DNA from: an uncultured Bacillota bacterium
Lineage (GTDB): Bacteria; Bacillota_I; Bacilli_A; RF39; UBA660
Assembly: GCA_945867665.1 (NCBI GenBank)
Contig: CAMBIR010000001.1
Coordinates: forward strand, 173,364-237,363
Length of the DNA: 64,000 nucleotides
Direction of reading: 5' to 3'
Of this stretch, positions 37,226 to 48,044 are shown one piece after another. Numbering within the stretch: position 1 is the first letter of the stretch; the number at the start of each line of letters is the position of its first letter. A program made the position numbers and the translations under genes. The notes under the pieces are model-generated. The model had not been told where the DNA came from and did no database searches. It worked only from the letters and a program-made list of their open reading frames with translations.

Positions 37226-37740
37226 ATAAGAGGCCTTAAATAAAGTTTATTTCTCCTAAAATTATTCCTATTACCTGTTTGCCAAACACTTACCATATCT
37301 AATAATTTATCATCATTACTGAAAGTTATTAGATGATGCTTTAAAATTACCAATTCCTCCTTATTAAACGGATAGAGATTAATATATTTAATTAATTCAC
37401 TTTCATTAGAACTTAAAACTTTCTCTAATATATCTTTTCTCGTTAATACCTTTTTTATTACCATCTCTTCGCTAACTAGCATAGGTGATGCTTGATAATT
37501 TGCATCTTCTACCATTACGATTCGTCCACTTTCCTCTACTTCACAATAAATATTATTAAGAGATGGATTAAAATAACGAAAAGTATCAGCAAGACTGGTT
37601 GCCATATGAAACCCATGCCCATTATTTTCACCAAAATTTAGACTTTCCTTATCTTTTTGATACAATTTCCCAACTTCAAATTGAGTCCCATATTTATTAG
37701 TAAGATTTTCTTTAAATCCCTTATATGCAGTAACACTCAT
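37219..37740 (-). CDS. DUF7666-like protein, unknown
   Basis: 173 residues. The N-terminal part (AYKGFKENLTNKYGTQFEVG, then NNGHGFHMATSLADTFRYF and NIYCEVEESGRIVMVEDANY) has the layout of the DUF7666 domain found in phage and accessory genes of Firmicutes. The C-terminal 80 residues are helical, perhaps repetitive. Function is unknown. Its place beside the tRNA and the fic remnant suggests accessory DNA. Confidence 0.62.
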   Translation of the reverse strand: MSVTAYKGFKENLTNKYGTQFEVGKLYQKDKESLNFGENNGHGFHMATSLADTFRYFNPSLNNIYCEVEESGRIVMVEDANYQASPMLVSEEMVIKKVLTRKDILEKVLSSNESELIKYINLYPFNKEELVILKHHLITFSNDDKLLDMVSVWQTGNRNNFRRNKLYLRPLIK

Positions 37741-37814
37741 TCGATTCCCCCTCTTTTATTAATACAATATTATAACATATTTTAAAAAATTATCAAGAGA
37801 GTAACGTGATTTTT

Positions 37815-38612
37815 TTACTTCTCCGTTAAGTTTGTTGCATTAATAGCGATTCCCATAACAAAAACATAACTAATTATATATATCCACATCATTAAGATAA
37901 TGATACTCGATAAGTTTCCATAGATTACATTATAGTTGGCAAAATATTTTAAGTAATAACTAAATATAGCCGTTGCAATAGTCCAAATTACTGTTGTGAA
38001 TATAGAACCGTAAGTGGTACTTTTACTTGGAATTTTTTTATCGGGAGCAATTGTATATAGTAGTTTTAAATTTGCATAAATTAAGAAAAAAGTTGTTGGC
38101 CACTTTAGTAGCTTATAGAGTGATTTTATTTCTTTTATGAAATGGCTAGTTCCTAAGAGTGATAGAATCTTTTCTCCAAACATGGGAACTAATAATAAGA
38201 AAATGATTAATAGTAATAAGATAAATAGTAAAAGAACCGACTTTACTCTATTTTTTAAGTTATCACTATTCTCTACTTGATATAAGGTGTTGGCGGCATT
38301 AATAATAGCATAAGTTCCATTGGAGGCTGCAAATAAAGCAATAATACTAAAAGCACCAACACTTCTATCAAATCCTTTTCCGGAAATGGCATCAATAATG
38401 ACTTTTCCTGCTTCCTTTGGAAGAAGATTATTAATAAAATCAATAACAACATCTATGGAAATAGAAAAATAAGAAGAGATTGCTACTAAAATGGTAATAA
38501 TTGGAAATAGTGCTAAGACAAAAAAGAAGGCAACATTTCCTGGAAGAACACGCATTTCCATTCGATTAAAAAGAGAAAATGCTTTTTTGGCATAATACTT
38601 AAAATTTTCCAT
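37815..38612 (-). CDS. YihY/BrkB-family membrane protein
   Basis: 265 residues, about six membrane helices. ALFPIITILVAISSYF, the FAASNGTYAIINAANTLYQV stretch and IWTIATAIFSYYLKYFANY followed by YGNLSSIIILMMWIY are typical of the YihY/UPF0761 family. The biochemical role is not settled. The gene ends a minus-strand run behind the GGDEF protein, 10 bp downstream of it. Confidence 0.9.
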   Translation of the reverse strand: MENFKYYAKKAFSLFNRMEMRVLPGNVAFFFVLALFPIITILVAISSYFSISIDVVIDFINNLLPKEAGKVIIDAISGKGFDRSVGAFSIIALFAASNGTYAIINAANTLYQVENSDNLKNRVKSVLLLFILLLLIIFLLLVPMFGEKILSLLGTSHFIKEIKSLYKLLKWPTTFFLIYANLKLLYTIAPDKKIPSKSTTYGSIFTTVIWTIATAIFSYYLKYFANYNVIYGNLSSIIILMMWIYIISYVFVMGIAINATNLTEK

Positions 38613-38622
38613 TTGTCCTCCT

Positions 38623-40635
38623 TTATTTTCTTTTTTCTTTATTTTTCATCATCATTAAAATTGCTTCATTAATAGCGTCATCAACTGTTTTTACTTCGTC
38701 TGTAATCATGCTATATCCGATTTCTACTCCTAAAGAGTTAGGAATATCTTTCATTAATTTGACAAGACGTTTGGTATAGTCTGATACCTTCTTTTCTTCA
38801 TATCCAACCATATAGATTAAAAATTCATCTCCACCGCTACGAATAATATCTGTATTTTCTAATTGATTATTAATTAGGATGCTAGCAGTTTTTTTGATGA
38901 TTTCATCACCGGCTTCTCTTCCTAATTTATCATTTACTTCTTTTATGTGATTTAAGTCTAAAACGACTACACTTTGTGGGAAGATGACATTCTCATCCCA
39001 AGAATAGATGTTTAAATTTAGATAACTTCTATTTTTTAAAGATGTCATTGGGTCAATATATTTTAAGATATCTTCTTTACTCATTAATTTATTGGTAAGA
39101 TTTTTTTTGTTTAAAAAGAAAAGAGAGAGTGCAAGAGCAAGAAGAAGGATAAGAAGAAAGATAAATACTTTGATTGTTGTATAGTCTTTATCAATAGTAA
39201 TTGAAGTTTTATATAAGTATTTTATTTGTTCATAATTCATGTTATTAACATAATAGTCAAATAGTTGATTAAAGGTTTTGTTTGCATTGTTCATGATAAA
39301 TTTATAACCGTTTAAAATGGTAGATTCATAATTTATTTTGTAAGTTTTTAACTTGGTGTCTTTATAATAAATATAGGTTTGTTTATCGAGAAGGATAATG
39401 CTATTATCATCGATGTTTCTTAATAATTCGTCCGTGTTTGTAAAGGCGTTGGTATCTACTTCATTTTCTTTGCATAATTCGTCTAAAAGGCTTCCACTTA
39501 CAGTCATTACGTGGTAATTTTTTAGTCCTTTGATGGAATTCATTACATAATTTTGTTTGCTTAAGATGACATAGTCTAGATTTTTAATTGGGGCAGTTAA
39601 ATACTTATTCATATTTAATTTTTCGTTGGAGAAATTAGCTAAGGCAAAATCTATTTCATTACTAATTAAAGCACTTTTTAAGTCATCAATACTGTTATAT
39701 CTTACTACTTCAATATCGGTATTAGCGACTTTATCAAAATCTTCTAAGTAATTGGAAATGGTACCAACGAATTCATTGCTATTATTATTTTCGTAAGGCA
39801 TATTGACAACATAGCCATATTTGTAGGATTTGGCATTATAATTTTTTTGTTCTACCGAAGAAGTAGATGTACTTGTAAAGTAAGTTTTTAAGTAATTGTT
39901 GTGGTAAGAATCATTGTATTCATTTTTTAAATATTCTAAGTAAGTTTTCTTTAAAATATTATAAATGGTTTCATCTTTTACTCTTAGGGCATAATTTAAT
40001 TTTAAGTCCGTTAAATGGTAGTTGATGAACCAATTATTTTTTAAAATACTATCCATATATTTATTGGTTGGTAGGACAATGCTATCTATTTCATTATTTT
40101 TTAAGGCATTAGATAACTGTTCAATACTAGAATAGGCTGTTAATTCTACTGGTTTGGTAAAATAAGGGATAAGTATTTTTTCATCTTCTTCTAAATAACC
40201 TAGACGGATGTTTTTCGTGAAATCAATTGTTTTTTCTTTTTCTAAAGAAAGACAGGCGTAATAATCTTCATATAAGATAATGTCTTGTTTTTCTATTTTT
40301 TCACTATTATTTAATACAACGAAAGAGATATCTCCTAAATTTTTTTTGGATGTGGTATAATACGAAATTTTGTTAAAGTTTATGTTTGCTTCTTTTGTTG
40401 TATAGTTTAGAAAGTCAAAGATCATTCCTTCACCATTATAACCAAAAACAGGGATATCATTATAAACATCAACGTCTATCATTTTGTTGATATTGTCTGT
40501 AATCCATTTCTTTTCTAAAACAGTTAAAGAAGTATCATCCTTACTATAATTCAAGGTGAATATAATTCCTGCTGTTAGAAAGATTAAGATAACTAAGATT
40601 ATGGTAATTATGGTATTTCTTTTTTTATTCGTCAT
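38623..40635 (-). CDS. Diguanylate cyclase with solute-binding-like sensor
   Basis: About 670 residues. An N-terminal membrane helix (about 8-28) is followed by two tandem periplasmic-binding-type regions (about 40-270 and 275-480, SBP_bac_3-like). A second membrane helix (about 490-510) precedes a cytoplasmic GGDEF domain with DPMTSLKNRSYL and the intact active motif RSGGDEFLIY. This suggests extracellular ligand control of c-di-GMP synthesis. No inhibitory RxxD is obvious. The ATG at 40635 has AGGTGA 6 nt upstream. No EAL or PilZ protein is seen in this window. Confidence 0.82.
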   Translation of the reverse strand: MTNKKRNTIITIILVILIFLTAGIIFTLNYSKDDTSLTVLEKKWITDNINKMIDVDVYNDIPVFGYNGEGMIFDFLNYTTKEANINFNKISYYTTSKKNLGDISFVVLNNSEKIEKQDIILYEDYYACLSLEKEKTIDFTKNIRLGYLEEDEKILIPYFTKPVELTAYSSIEQLSNALKNNEIDSIVLPTNKYMDSILKNNWFINYHLTDLKLNYALRVKDETIYNILKKTYLEYLKNEYNDSYHNNYLKTYFTSTSTSSVEQKNYNAKSYKYGYVVNMPYENNNSNEFVGTISNYLEDFDKVANTDIEVVRYNSIDDLKSALISNEIDFALANFSNEKLNMNKYLTAPIKNLDYVILSKQNYVMNSIKGLKNYHVMTVSGSLLDELCKENEVDTNAFTNTDELLRNIDDNSIILLDKQTYIYYKDTKLKTYKINYESTILNGYKFIMNNANKTFNQLFDYYVNNMNYEQIKYLYKTSITIDKDYTTIKVFIFLLILLLALALSLFFLNKKNLTNKLMSKEDILKYIDPMTSLKNRSYLNLNIYSWDENVIFPQSVVVLDLNHIKEVNDKLGREAGDEIIKKTASILINNQLENTDIIRSGGDEFLIYMVGYEEKKVSDYTKRLVKLMKDIPNSLGVEIGYSMITDEVKTVDDAINEAILMMMKNKEKRK

Positions 40636-40644
40636 AAAAATCAC

Positions 40645-41130
40645 CTAACTTTTAATCCAGCTAATACCATCTTTTTCATTGCTTTTACTTCCTGTTACAA
40701 CAAAGCCTTTATCCTCTTTATTCTCTGTTTCTTTTTGGGTTAAATAGTAGCCAATGTCATAGTATTTTTTGTTTGCATCAGTTATTTTTGTTAAAGACTC
40801 TGCTGCAATTTCTTTGGCTTTATCTAGGGAAACATCACGGTTATAGACGATATGAATATAAATAATTTTGCCTTGAATCCGTACGCTAGCCTCATCAACT
40901 TCGGCTTTTTCTTTTAGATAAGATGTTAGATCATTTTGTTCACTTTTACTAACAACGTGGCTTTCTATTCCTTTTAGTCTGTCTCCATATTTGTTACTAG
41001 AACCAATAAATAAATTAAAGAAAACATACATCATGATTACTAGAACAACAAGGGTTAAAAATACAATTGCAGATAATAGTTTGTGTCTTGTAATTAAATT
41101 TTTTAAATTTTTGAAAAAGTTTTTCATCAT
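40645..41130 (-). CDS. Single-pass membrane protein upstream of the GGDEF gene, unknown
   Basis: 161 residues. A basic N-terminus, one membrane helix (about residues 18-42) and an extracytoplasmic domain of about 110 residues with a possible alpha-beta pattern (VRIQGKIIYIHIVYNRDVSL). No family is recognised. It lies 9 bp before the GGDEF gene in a likely operon with it and yihY, so a sensory partner role is possible. GGAGG precedes ATG-ATG. Confidence 0.65.
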   Translation of the reverse strand: MMKNFFKNLKNLITRHKLLSAIVFLTLVVLVIMMYVFFNLFIGSSNKYGDRLKGIESHVVSKSEQNDLTSYLKEKAEVDEASVRIQGKIIYIHIVYNRDVSLDKAKEIAAESLTKITDANKKYYDIGYYLTQKETENKEDKGFVVTGSKSNEKDGISWIKS

Positions 41131-41213
41131 ATACCTCCATATTCTTACTTTATTATACTATAAAATAAAATGATTAGCAATTTATTTTATAGTTTAAACA
41201 ATACTTAAGTAGT

Positions 41214-42356
<1,143 letters not shown>

Positions 42357-42416
42357 TCATTTTTTTTATTTTCTGTAAAATACTTCAATTGTTCTTTCTT
42401 TTTAGCGTATGGACTT

Positions 42417-42451
42417 AAAAAAATACCTATAATCTCTTATAAGTATTTTTT
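42417..42451. terminator. Hairpin terminator downstream of the PBP gene
   Basis: The arms 42417-42432 and 42437-42451 (core TACCTATAA/TTATAAGTA) pair with one bulge and are flanked by A and T runs. It lies about 80 bp after the PBP stop and about 90 bp before tgt starts. Confidence 0.7.
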
Positions 42452-42528
42452 AACACAATTATTTTAATTTTTTGTATTCATTGATAATAAGGTATCCCCA
42501 ATAGTGCAAACTCATAATTTTTTGATAT

Positions 42529-44691
42529 CTATTCTGGTAGTCCGCCACTTAGGACTAGATTTACAGTGGCATCATTTCCAACAATAATTCCTTCAGGGAT
42601 ACTTTGGGAGACGACATATCCTTTTCCTTCTAGATTATATTTTACTCCCATTAATTTTAGAATATTCATTGCGTCTTTATAGGATAGGCCAATTAAGGAT
42701 GGCATCGCTTTATCGTAATTATTTGTTAGTAGGGCAACAGTACTTCCTTTATAAAGTTTGATGGATTTTTTTGGGTATTGGGAGATTATTTTATCGCCTG
42801 TTCCTAGGATATATAATTTGGTGTTGGACTCTAATTCACTTTTTATGGTACTTGTTGTTTTGTTAATATAGTTTCCTAGGGTATAAGTTGTTGTTTTGTT
42901 ATTATCGGATACAATATTTAAGTATTTGCTTGTATTTACGATGATGTCTTTTACGGCTGGCGCTACATAGTTTGTTGTATCTTTTGGTTTTTTTAGACCT
43001 GCATAAACAATAATTTCTGGGTTATCTGTTGGATAAATTCCAGCAAAAGAATAAATGTAGTCTGATTTTCCAGTCATGTATGTTCCGGTTTTTTCATCAT
43101 AAATTTGAGCAGTTCCTGTTTTTCCCATGATGGGATATCCTTCCATATAGTAAGAACTTCCTGTACATTTGCTTGAATCGTTACATACAACGCTTTTCAT
43201 TAGTTCCTTAATTTTAGCAATATTTTTACTGTCACTTACTACATCAATGACTTCCGTCATTTCTTCTTGTTTTACTTTTTTGGTATCAGCATCTTCTATT
43301 TTAGAGATAATATATGGTCTTAGCAGTTTTCCATCGTTGCTAATTGCTGTTAGAGCTTGGATCATTTGTATTGGAGTAATCGTGATAGCCTGACCAAAGG
43401 TAGCTGAGGCAGCATCAACGTCATAGTTAAATTTTACTTTACCACTAACTTCTCTTTTTAGGGTAAAACCTGTTTTTTTGCCAAATCCATAGTTATTATA
43501 ACAACTTCTTAGTGTTTTTTTATCTATCATATTGCTTCTTAGAAGTCCGGCAGCGCCAACATTAGAACTCATAGAAAAGCCATAATCGTAAGTAATGACT
43601 CCCCAACCTACTTTATTCCAATCATGAACAACGGTTTTACTTCCATCATTTGCTACATACTCAATTTCACCAGACTGATAAGTACTTGTACCGTCATAAG
43701 AACCTTTATCCATTGCACAAAGATAGGAAAATATTTTCATTGTACTCCCCGGTTCATAAGAAAGTCCTGTCATCAAATCAATATAACTGGTCATATTTTT
43801 TTTGTTTGGGTCAAAGGAAGGAGACGCGGTGTAGGCTAAGATGGCTCCTGTTTTTGCATCAGCAACAATCATGAAGCCCCACTCTGCTTTGCTATCAGTC
43901 ATCATTTTTTTGACGGCATTTTCACTAAAAAGTTGAATATTATTATCTATTGTTAGATAGATGTTATCCCCATCACTGGCTTCCTCAACATACTCACGAC
44001 CGTTTGCTATTTTGTAACCTTGTCTATCTTTTTCATAGGTTTTGTAACCACTTCGTCCAGTAAGAGCTTCATTATAGTACTCTTCTACTCCAAGTTGTCC
44101 TACTTTCCAAGTATTATTATCTGTATCTTTTTCATTAACGGTATAACCAATCGCATAGGAAGCAAAATCACCGTTTGGATAATATCTTTTGGTACTTGCG
44201 ATAAAGTCGATTCCTGGTAAATTTAAGTTTTTAATTTCTTCCATTTGGATTTGACTTAAATTTCTTCCTCCAGGGCCTAATTCTACTTGATAGGCATCTT
44301 TTTTTAATAATATTTTTAATACTTCTACGTCCATATTTAAATAAGGAGCAAGTTTTTCTGCCGTGATATCTGGATCTACAACATGAAGTGGAGTTTCACT
44401 TCCTTCACTTCTTCTTTTATCTAAGTAAGCAATAACGGTATAACTTGCGACATCTTCGGCTAAAACATTGCCATTTTTATCTAAAATACTTCCTCTTTTG
44501 GGAAGAAGAATTTCTTCTTTGGTGTTTCTTTTTTTTATAAAAGCGGTAATATTTTCATCGCCTACCATATAATCTGTTGTACAAAGATAAACGATTCTTA
44601 AAGCAAAGATGAAAAAAAGAAAGATGGTTAAGGGAAACATAATATAATTAGGCTTAATCTTGTTGATATTGATTTTTTTTCTTTTTGCCAT
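42529..44691 (-). CDS. Class B penicillin-binding protein with PASTA domains (FtsI/SpoVD type)
   Basis: 720 residues. One N-terminal membrane helix (about 17-35), a dimerisation domain and a transpeptidase domain with SxxK in PGSTMKIFSYL, SxN in MSSNVGAAG and KTGTAQIY. Two C-terminal PASTA repeats follow (about 590-715). It cross-links septal or spore peptidoglycan. The position after rsmH-ftsL argues for the division PBP. SpoVD, a spore cortex paralogue, has one PASTA domain in Bacillus, so the two cannot be separated here. Confidence 0.93.
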   Translation of the reverse strand: MAKRKKININKIKPNYIMFPLTIFLFFIFALRIVYLCTTDYMVGDENITAFIKKRNTKEEILLPKRGSILDKNGNVLAEDVASYTVIAYLDKRRSEGSETPLHVVDPDITAEKLAPYLNMDVEVLKILLKKDAYQVELGPGGRNLSQIQMEEIKNLNLPGIDFIASTKRYYPNGDFASYAIGYTVNEKDTDNNTWKVGQLGVEEYYNEALTGRSGYKTYEKDRQGYKIANGREYVEEASDGDNIYLTIDNNIQLFSENAVKKMMTDSKAEWGFMIVADAKTGAILAYTASPSFDPNKKNMTSYIDLMTGLSYEPGSTMKIFSYLCAMDKGSYDGTSTYQSGEIEYVANDGSKTVVHDWNKVGWGVITYDYGFSMSSNVGAAGLLRSNMIDKKTLRSCYNNYGFGKKTGFTLKREVSGKVKFNYDVDAASATFGQAITITPIQMIQALTAISNDGKLLRPYIISKIEDADTKKVKQEEMTEVIDVVSDSKNIAKIKELMKSVVCNDSSKCTGSSYYMEGYPIMGKTGTAQIYDEKTGTYMTGKSDYIYSFAGIYPTDNPEIIVYAGLKKPKDTTNYVAPAVKDIIVNTSKYLNIVSDNNKTTTYTLGNYINKTTSTIKSELESNTKLYILGTGDKIISQYPKKSIKLYKGSTVALLTNNYDKAMPSLIGLSYKDAMNILKLMGVKYNLEGKGYVVSQSIPEGIIVGNDATVNLVLSGGLPE

Positions 44692-44717
44692 GGACGTTCC
44701 TTCTTTCTTTTTCTTTT

Positions 44718-45008
44718 TTAATCGATGGTTTTAATATTTTCACTATGGTAATCTAGGCCGTAGCGTTCACTGATTTCTTTTAAATTATCTAAAGCGGTCA
44801 TTTCATCAATCTTCATATTTAAACTTTCGATACGCTTTCTTTGTTTTTCAACCTCACTATCTAGTTTTTGGATATCTAAATTCATTCTTGCTAAGGTTGT
44901 TTCATTACAAACAATTCCTACGATTAAAAGGACAATTGTTACGATAAAAAATTGATATAAAAATCTTTCTAATTTACTGAAAAATCTTTTTTTCTTACTT
45001 TTCTTCAT
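44718..45008 (-). CDS. ftsL: Cell division protein FtsL
   Basis: 96 residues: basic N-terminus, one membrane helix (about 18-38), then an extracytoplasmic leucine-zipper coil (IQKLDSEVEKQRKRIESLN) and a short LKEISERYGLDY tail. This is the classic FtsL form and it lies between rsmH and the division PBP, as in the dcw cluster. It forms a complex with DivIC and the PBP at the septum. It starts 1 nt after the rsmH stop. Confidence 0.85.
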   Translation of the reverse strand: MKKSKKKRFFSKLERFLYQFFIVTIVLLIVGIVCNETTLARMNLDIQKLDSEVEKQRKRIESLNMKIDEMTALDNLKEISERYGLDYHSENIKTID

Positions 45009-45009
45009 T

Positions 45010-45933
45010 TTATTTTATCCTTTCGATTACTCTAAGTCTTGCACTGTGGGAGCGGTAATTTTCTTCTAACTCTGCTTGGCTAGCGGTGATACCACTGGTT
45101 ATTATTTTATATTTGGGTTGATATTCTTCTGGAAGGTAAGGTAAATTTTTCATCTTATCAGGGATGCTACTATGTTCTTTAAAGATATTTTTTACCATTT
45201 TATCTTCTAGGGAATGAAAACTAATCACACAACATCTTCCTCCAGGGGCTAATAAATCTAGGGCTTGTTCTAAGCCAATTTTTAATACTTCTAGTTCATG
45301 ATTTACTTCAATGCGAATGGCTTGGAATGTTTTTCTAGCTGGGTGAGAATCACGCATCGCTTTATAAGGCATACTCTTCTTTACTATTTCTACTAACTGG
45401 AAAGTTGTTTCAATGGGGTGATTTGTTCTTTCTTTTTCAATATTTCGAGCAATACTAGTAGCATATTTTTCTTCACCATAATTTTTTAAGATACGAACTA
45501 AATCTTGATAGGAATAGTTATTGACAACTTCGTAGGCACTAAGAGGGCTTTTGGTATCCATTCGCATATCTAATCTAGCATCCTTATGGAAACTAAAGCC
45601 ACGGTCTTTTTCATCAATTTGAACAGAGGATACTCCTAAATCAAAGAGAATACCATCAATTTTATCTACATGATAATCATTTAAGCGTTCTTTTAAATTA
45701 GAAAAATTGCTTCTAATAATCGTATAGTTTGGAGAAATTGTTTTTAGTTTTTCATCACTTTTTAAAATGGCAAAGTCGTCTTGGTCAAAGCCATACAAAT
45801 GGCCATTTTTTAATCTAGATAAGATTTCGCTACTATGTCCGGCATATCCTAATGTTGCATCGACATAAATTCCATTTTCCTTAATCTGCATATTTTCAAT
45901 GACTTCTTTTAATAAAACACTTTTATGATACAC
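45010..45933 (-). CDS. rsmH: 16S rRNA (cytosine-1402-N4) methyltransferase RsmH
   Basis: 307 residues. SAM-binding DATLGYAGHSSEILSRL follows the family start HKSVLLKEVIENM. GILFDLGVSSVQID and GRCCVISFHSLEDKMVK are signature motifs. It is the first gene here of a reduced dcw cluster. The usual mraZ is missing upstream, where an unrelated divergent gene lies instead. Confidence 0.97.
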   Translation of the reverse strand: MYHKSVLLKEVIENMQIKENGIYVDATLGYAGHSSEILSRLKNGHLYGFDQDDFAILKSDEKLKTISPNYTIIRSNFSNLKERLNDYHVDKIDGILFDLGVSSVQIDEKDRGFSFHKDARLDMRMDTKSPLSAYEVVNNYSYQDLVRILKNYGEEKYATSIARNIEKERTNHPIETTFQLVEIVKKSMPYKAMRDSHPARKTFQAIRIEVNHELEVLKIGLEQALDLLAPGGRCCVISFHSLEDKMVKNIFKEHSSIPDKMKNLPYLPEEYQPKYKIITSGITASQAELEENYRSHSARLRVIERIK

Positions 45934-46030
45934 TTATCATCACCCCTTATTTCTTTTTATTATATCATGTTTTTTCTAAATGTAATGGGAAAAGCATACA
46001 CTTTACATTAAAGTTAACACTTCTTTTTTC

Positions 46031-46059
46031 TTGTTGATGCTAAAAAATATTGCTATAAT
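46031..46059 (+). promoter_or_regulatory. Promoter of the unknown gene at 46080
   Basis: TTGTTG (46031-46036), 17 nt and TATAAT (46054-46059) with extended TTGC. Confidence 0.6.
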
Positions 46060-46079
46060 GTTTAAAAGGAGGCACTAGA

Positions 46080-46898
46080 ATGGAAGAAGTAAAAACAAGG
46101 GATTTAATGAATCAAATTTATCAAAGATATGATGAAGAGAACATCTATTTTTTTAATATTCGTTTAGAGGTGTTAAAGATTTATCTTGGGCTAAGAAAAC
46201 TTTATGGAAAGAATAGTGATTGTATTTTAGAACTAAATCTTGTTTATTTAGAAAAAAAGAAAAAACACATGGAATATAATAAAATTTTAAGGTTTATTCT
46301 TAAAAATATTGACCAAATTCAATCTAGGGTAATTGAAGAGGTTTTATCAGAAATGGATGTAATAGTAAAAAACGAAAAAGAATATGGTAAACAATTATTT
46401 AAGCAAACTAGAGAAAAAATTACTGTTGATTTTGAAAAGAAAAAGCAGGGTTATTCTGGAACATTTAATTCTTATTTTAAAAACGAAAGAAAAGATTACG
46501 TTTCGTTTTTAGATAATTTAAATTTAAAGCAAAAGTTAATTTGGGCCAGTTTAACTTTTGAAGATATTAAAAATTATTTGGATTATCCAGAAGAATTTTT
46601 TTTAGAAATCAAAAAGAGAACTTCTATTATTCCCTACAAGGAAGAAAATTCTAAATTATATGGAGTAAATTTAGAGTGTAATCATCATCGAATTATTGAT
46701 TATCATCTTGTTATTCCAGCAATTGATAATTTAGATACGGCTTTGATTACTGTTTCTGTTCTTAAAGAGGCTTATGATATCTATAGTCTTAAACCTTCTC
46801 TTAGTGAAGAAGATGCTTTTTTAATTCAAAAAAATGCACAAGAAATTAAGGAAGAATTTCAGAAATATTGTTTTGCTAAACTAAAGAAAAAAATATGA
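46080..46898 (+). CDS. Conserved-looking cytoplasmic protein, unknown
   Basis: 272 residues, charged and largely helical, without signal peptide or membrane segment. The C-terminal part contains CNHHRIIDYHLVIPAIDNLD, possibly a small beta-rich domain. No family is recognised. A good promoter, an AAAGGAGG SD 7 nt before the ATG, and a terminator right after it define a monocistronic gene. It ends in TGA. Confidence 0.65.
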   Translation: MEEVKTRDLMNQIYQRYDEENIYFFNIRLEVLKIYLGLRKLYGKNSDCILELNLVYLEKKKKHMEYNKILRFILKNIDQIQSRVIEEVLSEMDVIVKNEKEYGKQLFKQTREKITVDFEKKKQGYSGTFNSYFKNERKDYVSFLDNLNLKQKLIWASLTFEDIKNYLDYPEEFFLEIKKRTSIIPYKEENSKLYGVNLECNHHRIIDYHLVIPAIDNLDTALITVSVLKEAYDIYSLKPSLSEEDAFLIQKNAQEIKEEFQKYCFAKLKKKI

Positions 46899-46920
46899 TT
46901 TTTTAAGGCCATATTTTTTA
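46887..46920. terminator. Bidirectional terminator
   Basis: AAAAAAATATG and CATATTTTTTA form a 10-11-bp stem overlapping the stop codons of the genes at 46898 (+) and 46918 (-). Confidence 0.8.
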
Positions 46921-47202
46921 TTGAATAAATTCTTTTAATTTGTTTTCAGGGATAAAGCCCACGTTTCTTTTTCTTTCTTTTCCATTTTCAAATAAGATTA
47001 AACAAGGGATACTCATCACGGCGTATTCTCTAGCTAAATCTTGATATTCATCAACATTTACTTTCAGTATTTTTATTCCCTCTAAATTTTCTAAAATTGG
47101 GCTTAACATTTTGCACGGTCCACACCAATTGGCATAAAAGTCCACTAATGTTTTTTCTTTGATAAGAGAAGAAAAATCTTCTCCAGCATAATGTTTAATC
47201 AT
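46918..47202 (-). CDS. trxA: Thioredoxin
   Basis: 94 residues, slightly short for thioredoxin. The redox motif is in DFYANWCGPCKMLSP (about residue 26) and the cis-proline in MSIPCLILFENG. It reduces disulfides in the cytoplasm. It overlaps cvpA by 8 nt and is co-transcribed with it. Confidence 0.9.
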   Translation of the reverse strand: MIKHYAGEDFSSLIKEKTLVDFYANWCGPCKMLSPILENLEGIKILKVNVDEYQDLAREYAVMSIPCLILFENGKERKRNVGFIPENKLKEFIQ

Positions 47203-47950
47203 TGTATCTCTCCTTTAATTCATGATAAAAATTGTCGTTATCTTCGTATCTATCTAGTAAGCTTTTATCTTCAATAATAATTTTGTTTGCTTCTACTAGT
47301 TTTTGTGCACTACTTTTGGTGATTAACTTGTGGTCAAGAAGACTTGCTAAAACAAGGGTATTTACCTCTTCATTTGAGTGCTTATCTTTATTCTTTATTG
47401 TCTCCCACACATCACTATAGACTTTGACTGTACCGTCTACCATTTCAGATAAGATTGGGGTATTTTTTAAAATCGCATTGCCAAACTTAGAATCATTAAC
47501 AAAATTAAGATTAAGGATAGGCATATTTAGAATGTACAAGATTAAGAAAATATATACATAATACTCCAAAACGCCAATTACTAATCCAATGATTTTAGAA
47601 GGTAGACTTAAGAAAATCGTCATCTTTACTAACCATTCCACTAATCCTGTAATTACAATTAATACTTTTAATATAAACATTAAAGCAGTAAAAATAATCA
47701 AAAAGGAAATTAGCTGGTACAACAAGATATTTAAGGCATCCATTCCTTTGATGATACCAAAGAAATTAAAAAATGGTAAGTTTTCATACATAAGAACCAT
47801 TAACTTATCTTTTAAATAAAAAGAAATTATAATGACCAAGAAAAATCCAATAAATCTTGTTATTTCTTTAATTGCACCACTTTTAAATCCAACAATCCCC
47901 CCTAGGGCTAAAAAAAGTATGATAAACACATCAACAATTCCTATTACCAT
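47195..47950 (-). CDS. CvpA-family membrane protein
   Basis: About 251 residues. Four to five membrane helices occupy the N-terminal 160 residues, with the family pattern IVDVFIILFLALGGIVGFKSGAIKE (seen in two parts). A soluble C-terminal tail of about 90 residues follows. CvpA proteins are linked to envelope and colicin V export in proteobacteria, but their role in Firmicutes is unclear. The ATG at 47950 has AGGAG 8 nt upstream; the ATG at 47956 lies too close to the SD. Confidence 0.78.
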   Translation of the reverse strand: MVIGIVDVFIILFLALGGIVGFKSGAIKEITRFIGFFLVIIISFYLKDKLMVLMYENLPFFNFFGIIKGMDALNILLYQLISFLIIFTALMFILKVLIVITGLVEWLVKMTIFLSLPSKIIGLVIGVLEYYVYIFLILYILNMPILNLNFVNDSKFGNAILKNTPILSEMVDGTVKVYSDVWETIKNKDKHSNEEVNTLVLASLLDHKLITKSSAQKLVEANKIIIEDKSLLDRYEDNDNFYHELKERYND

Positions 47951-48044
47951 ATCCATCTCTCCTCTACTAATACTAGTATATAACAAAATATTTCAAAAAT
48001 AAATCATTTTGTGTTAAAATAGGAAAAGAAAGTGATGTGATGAA

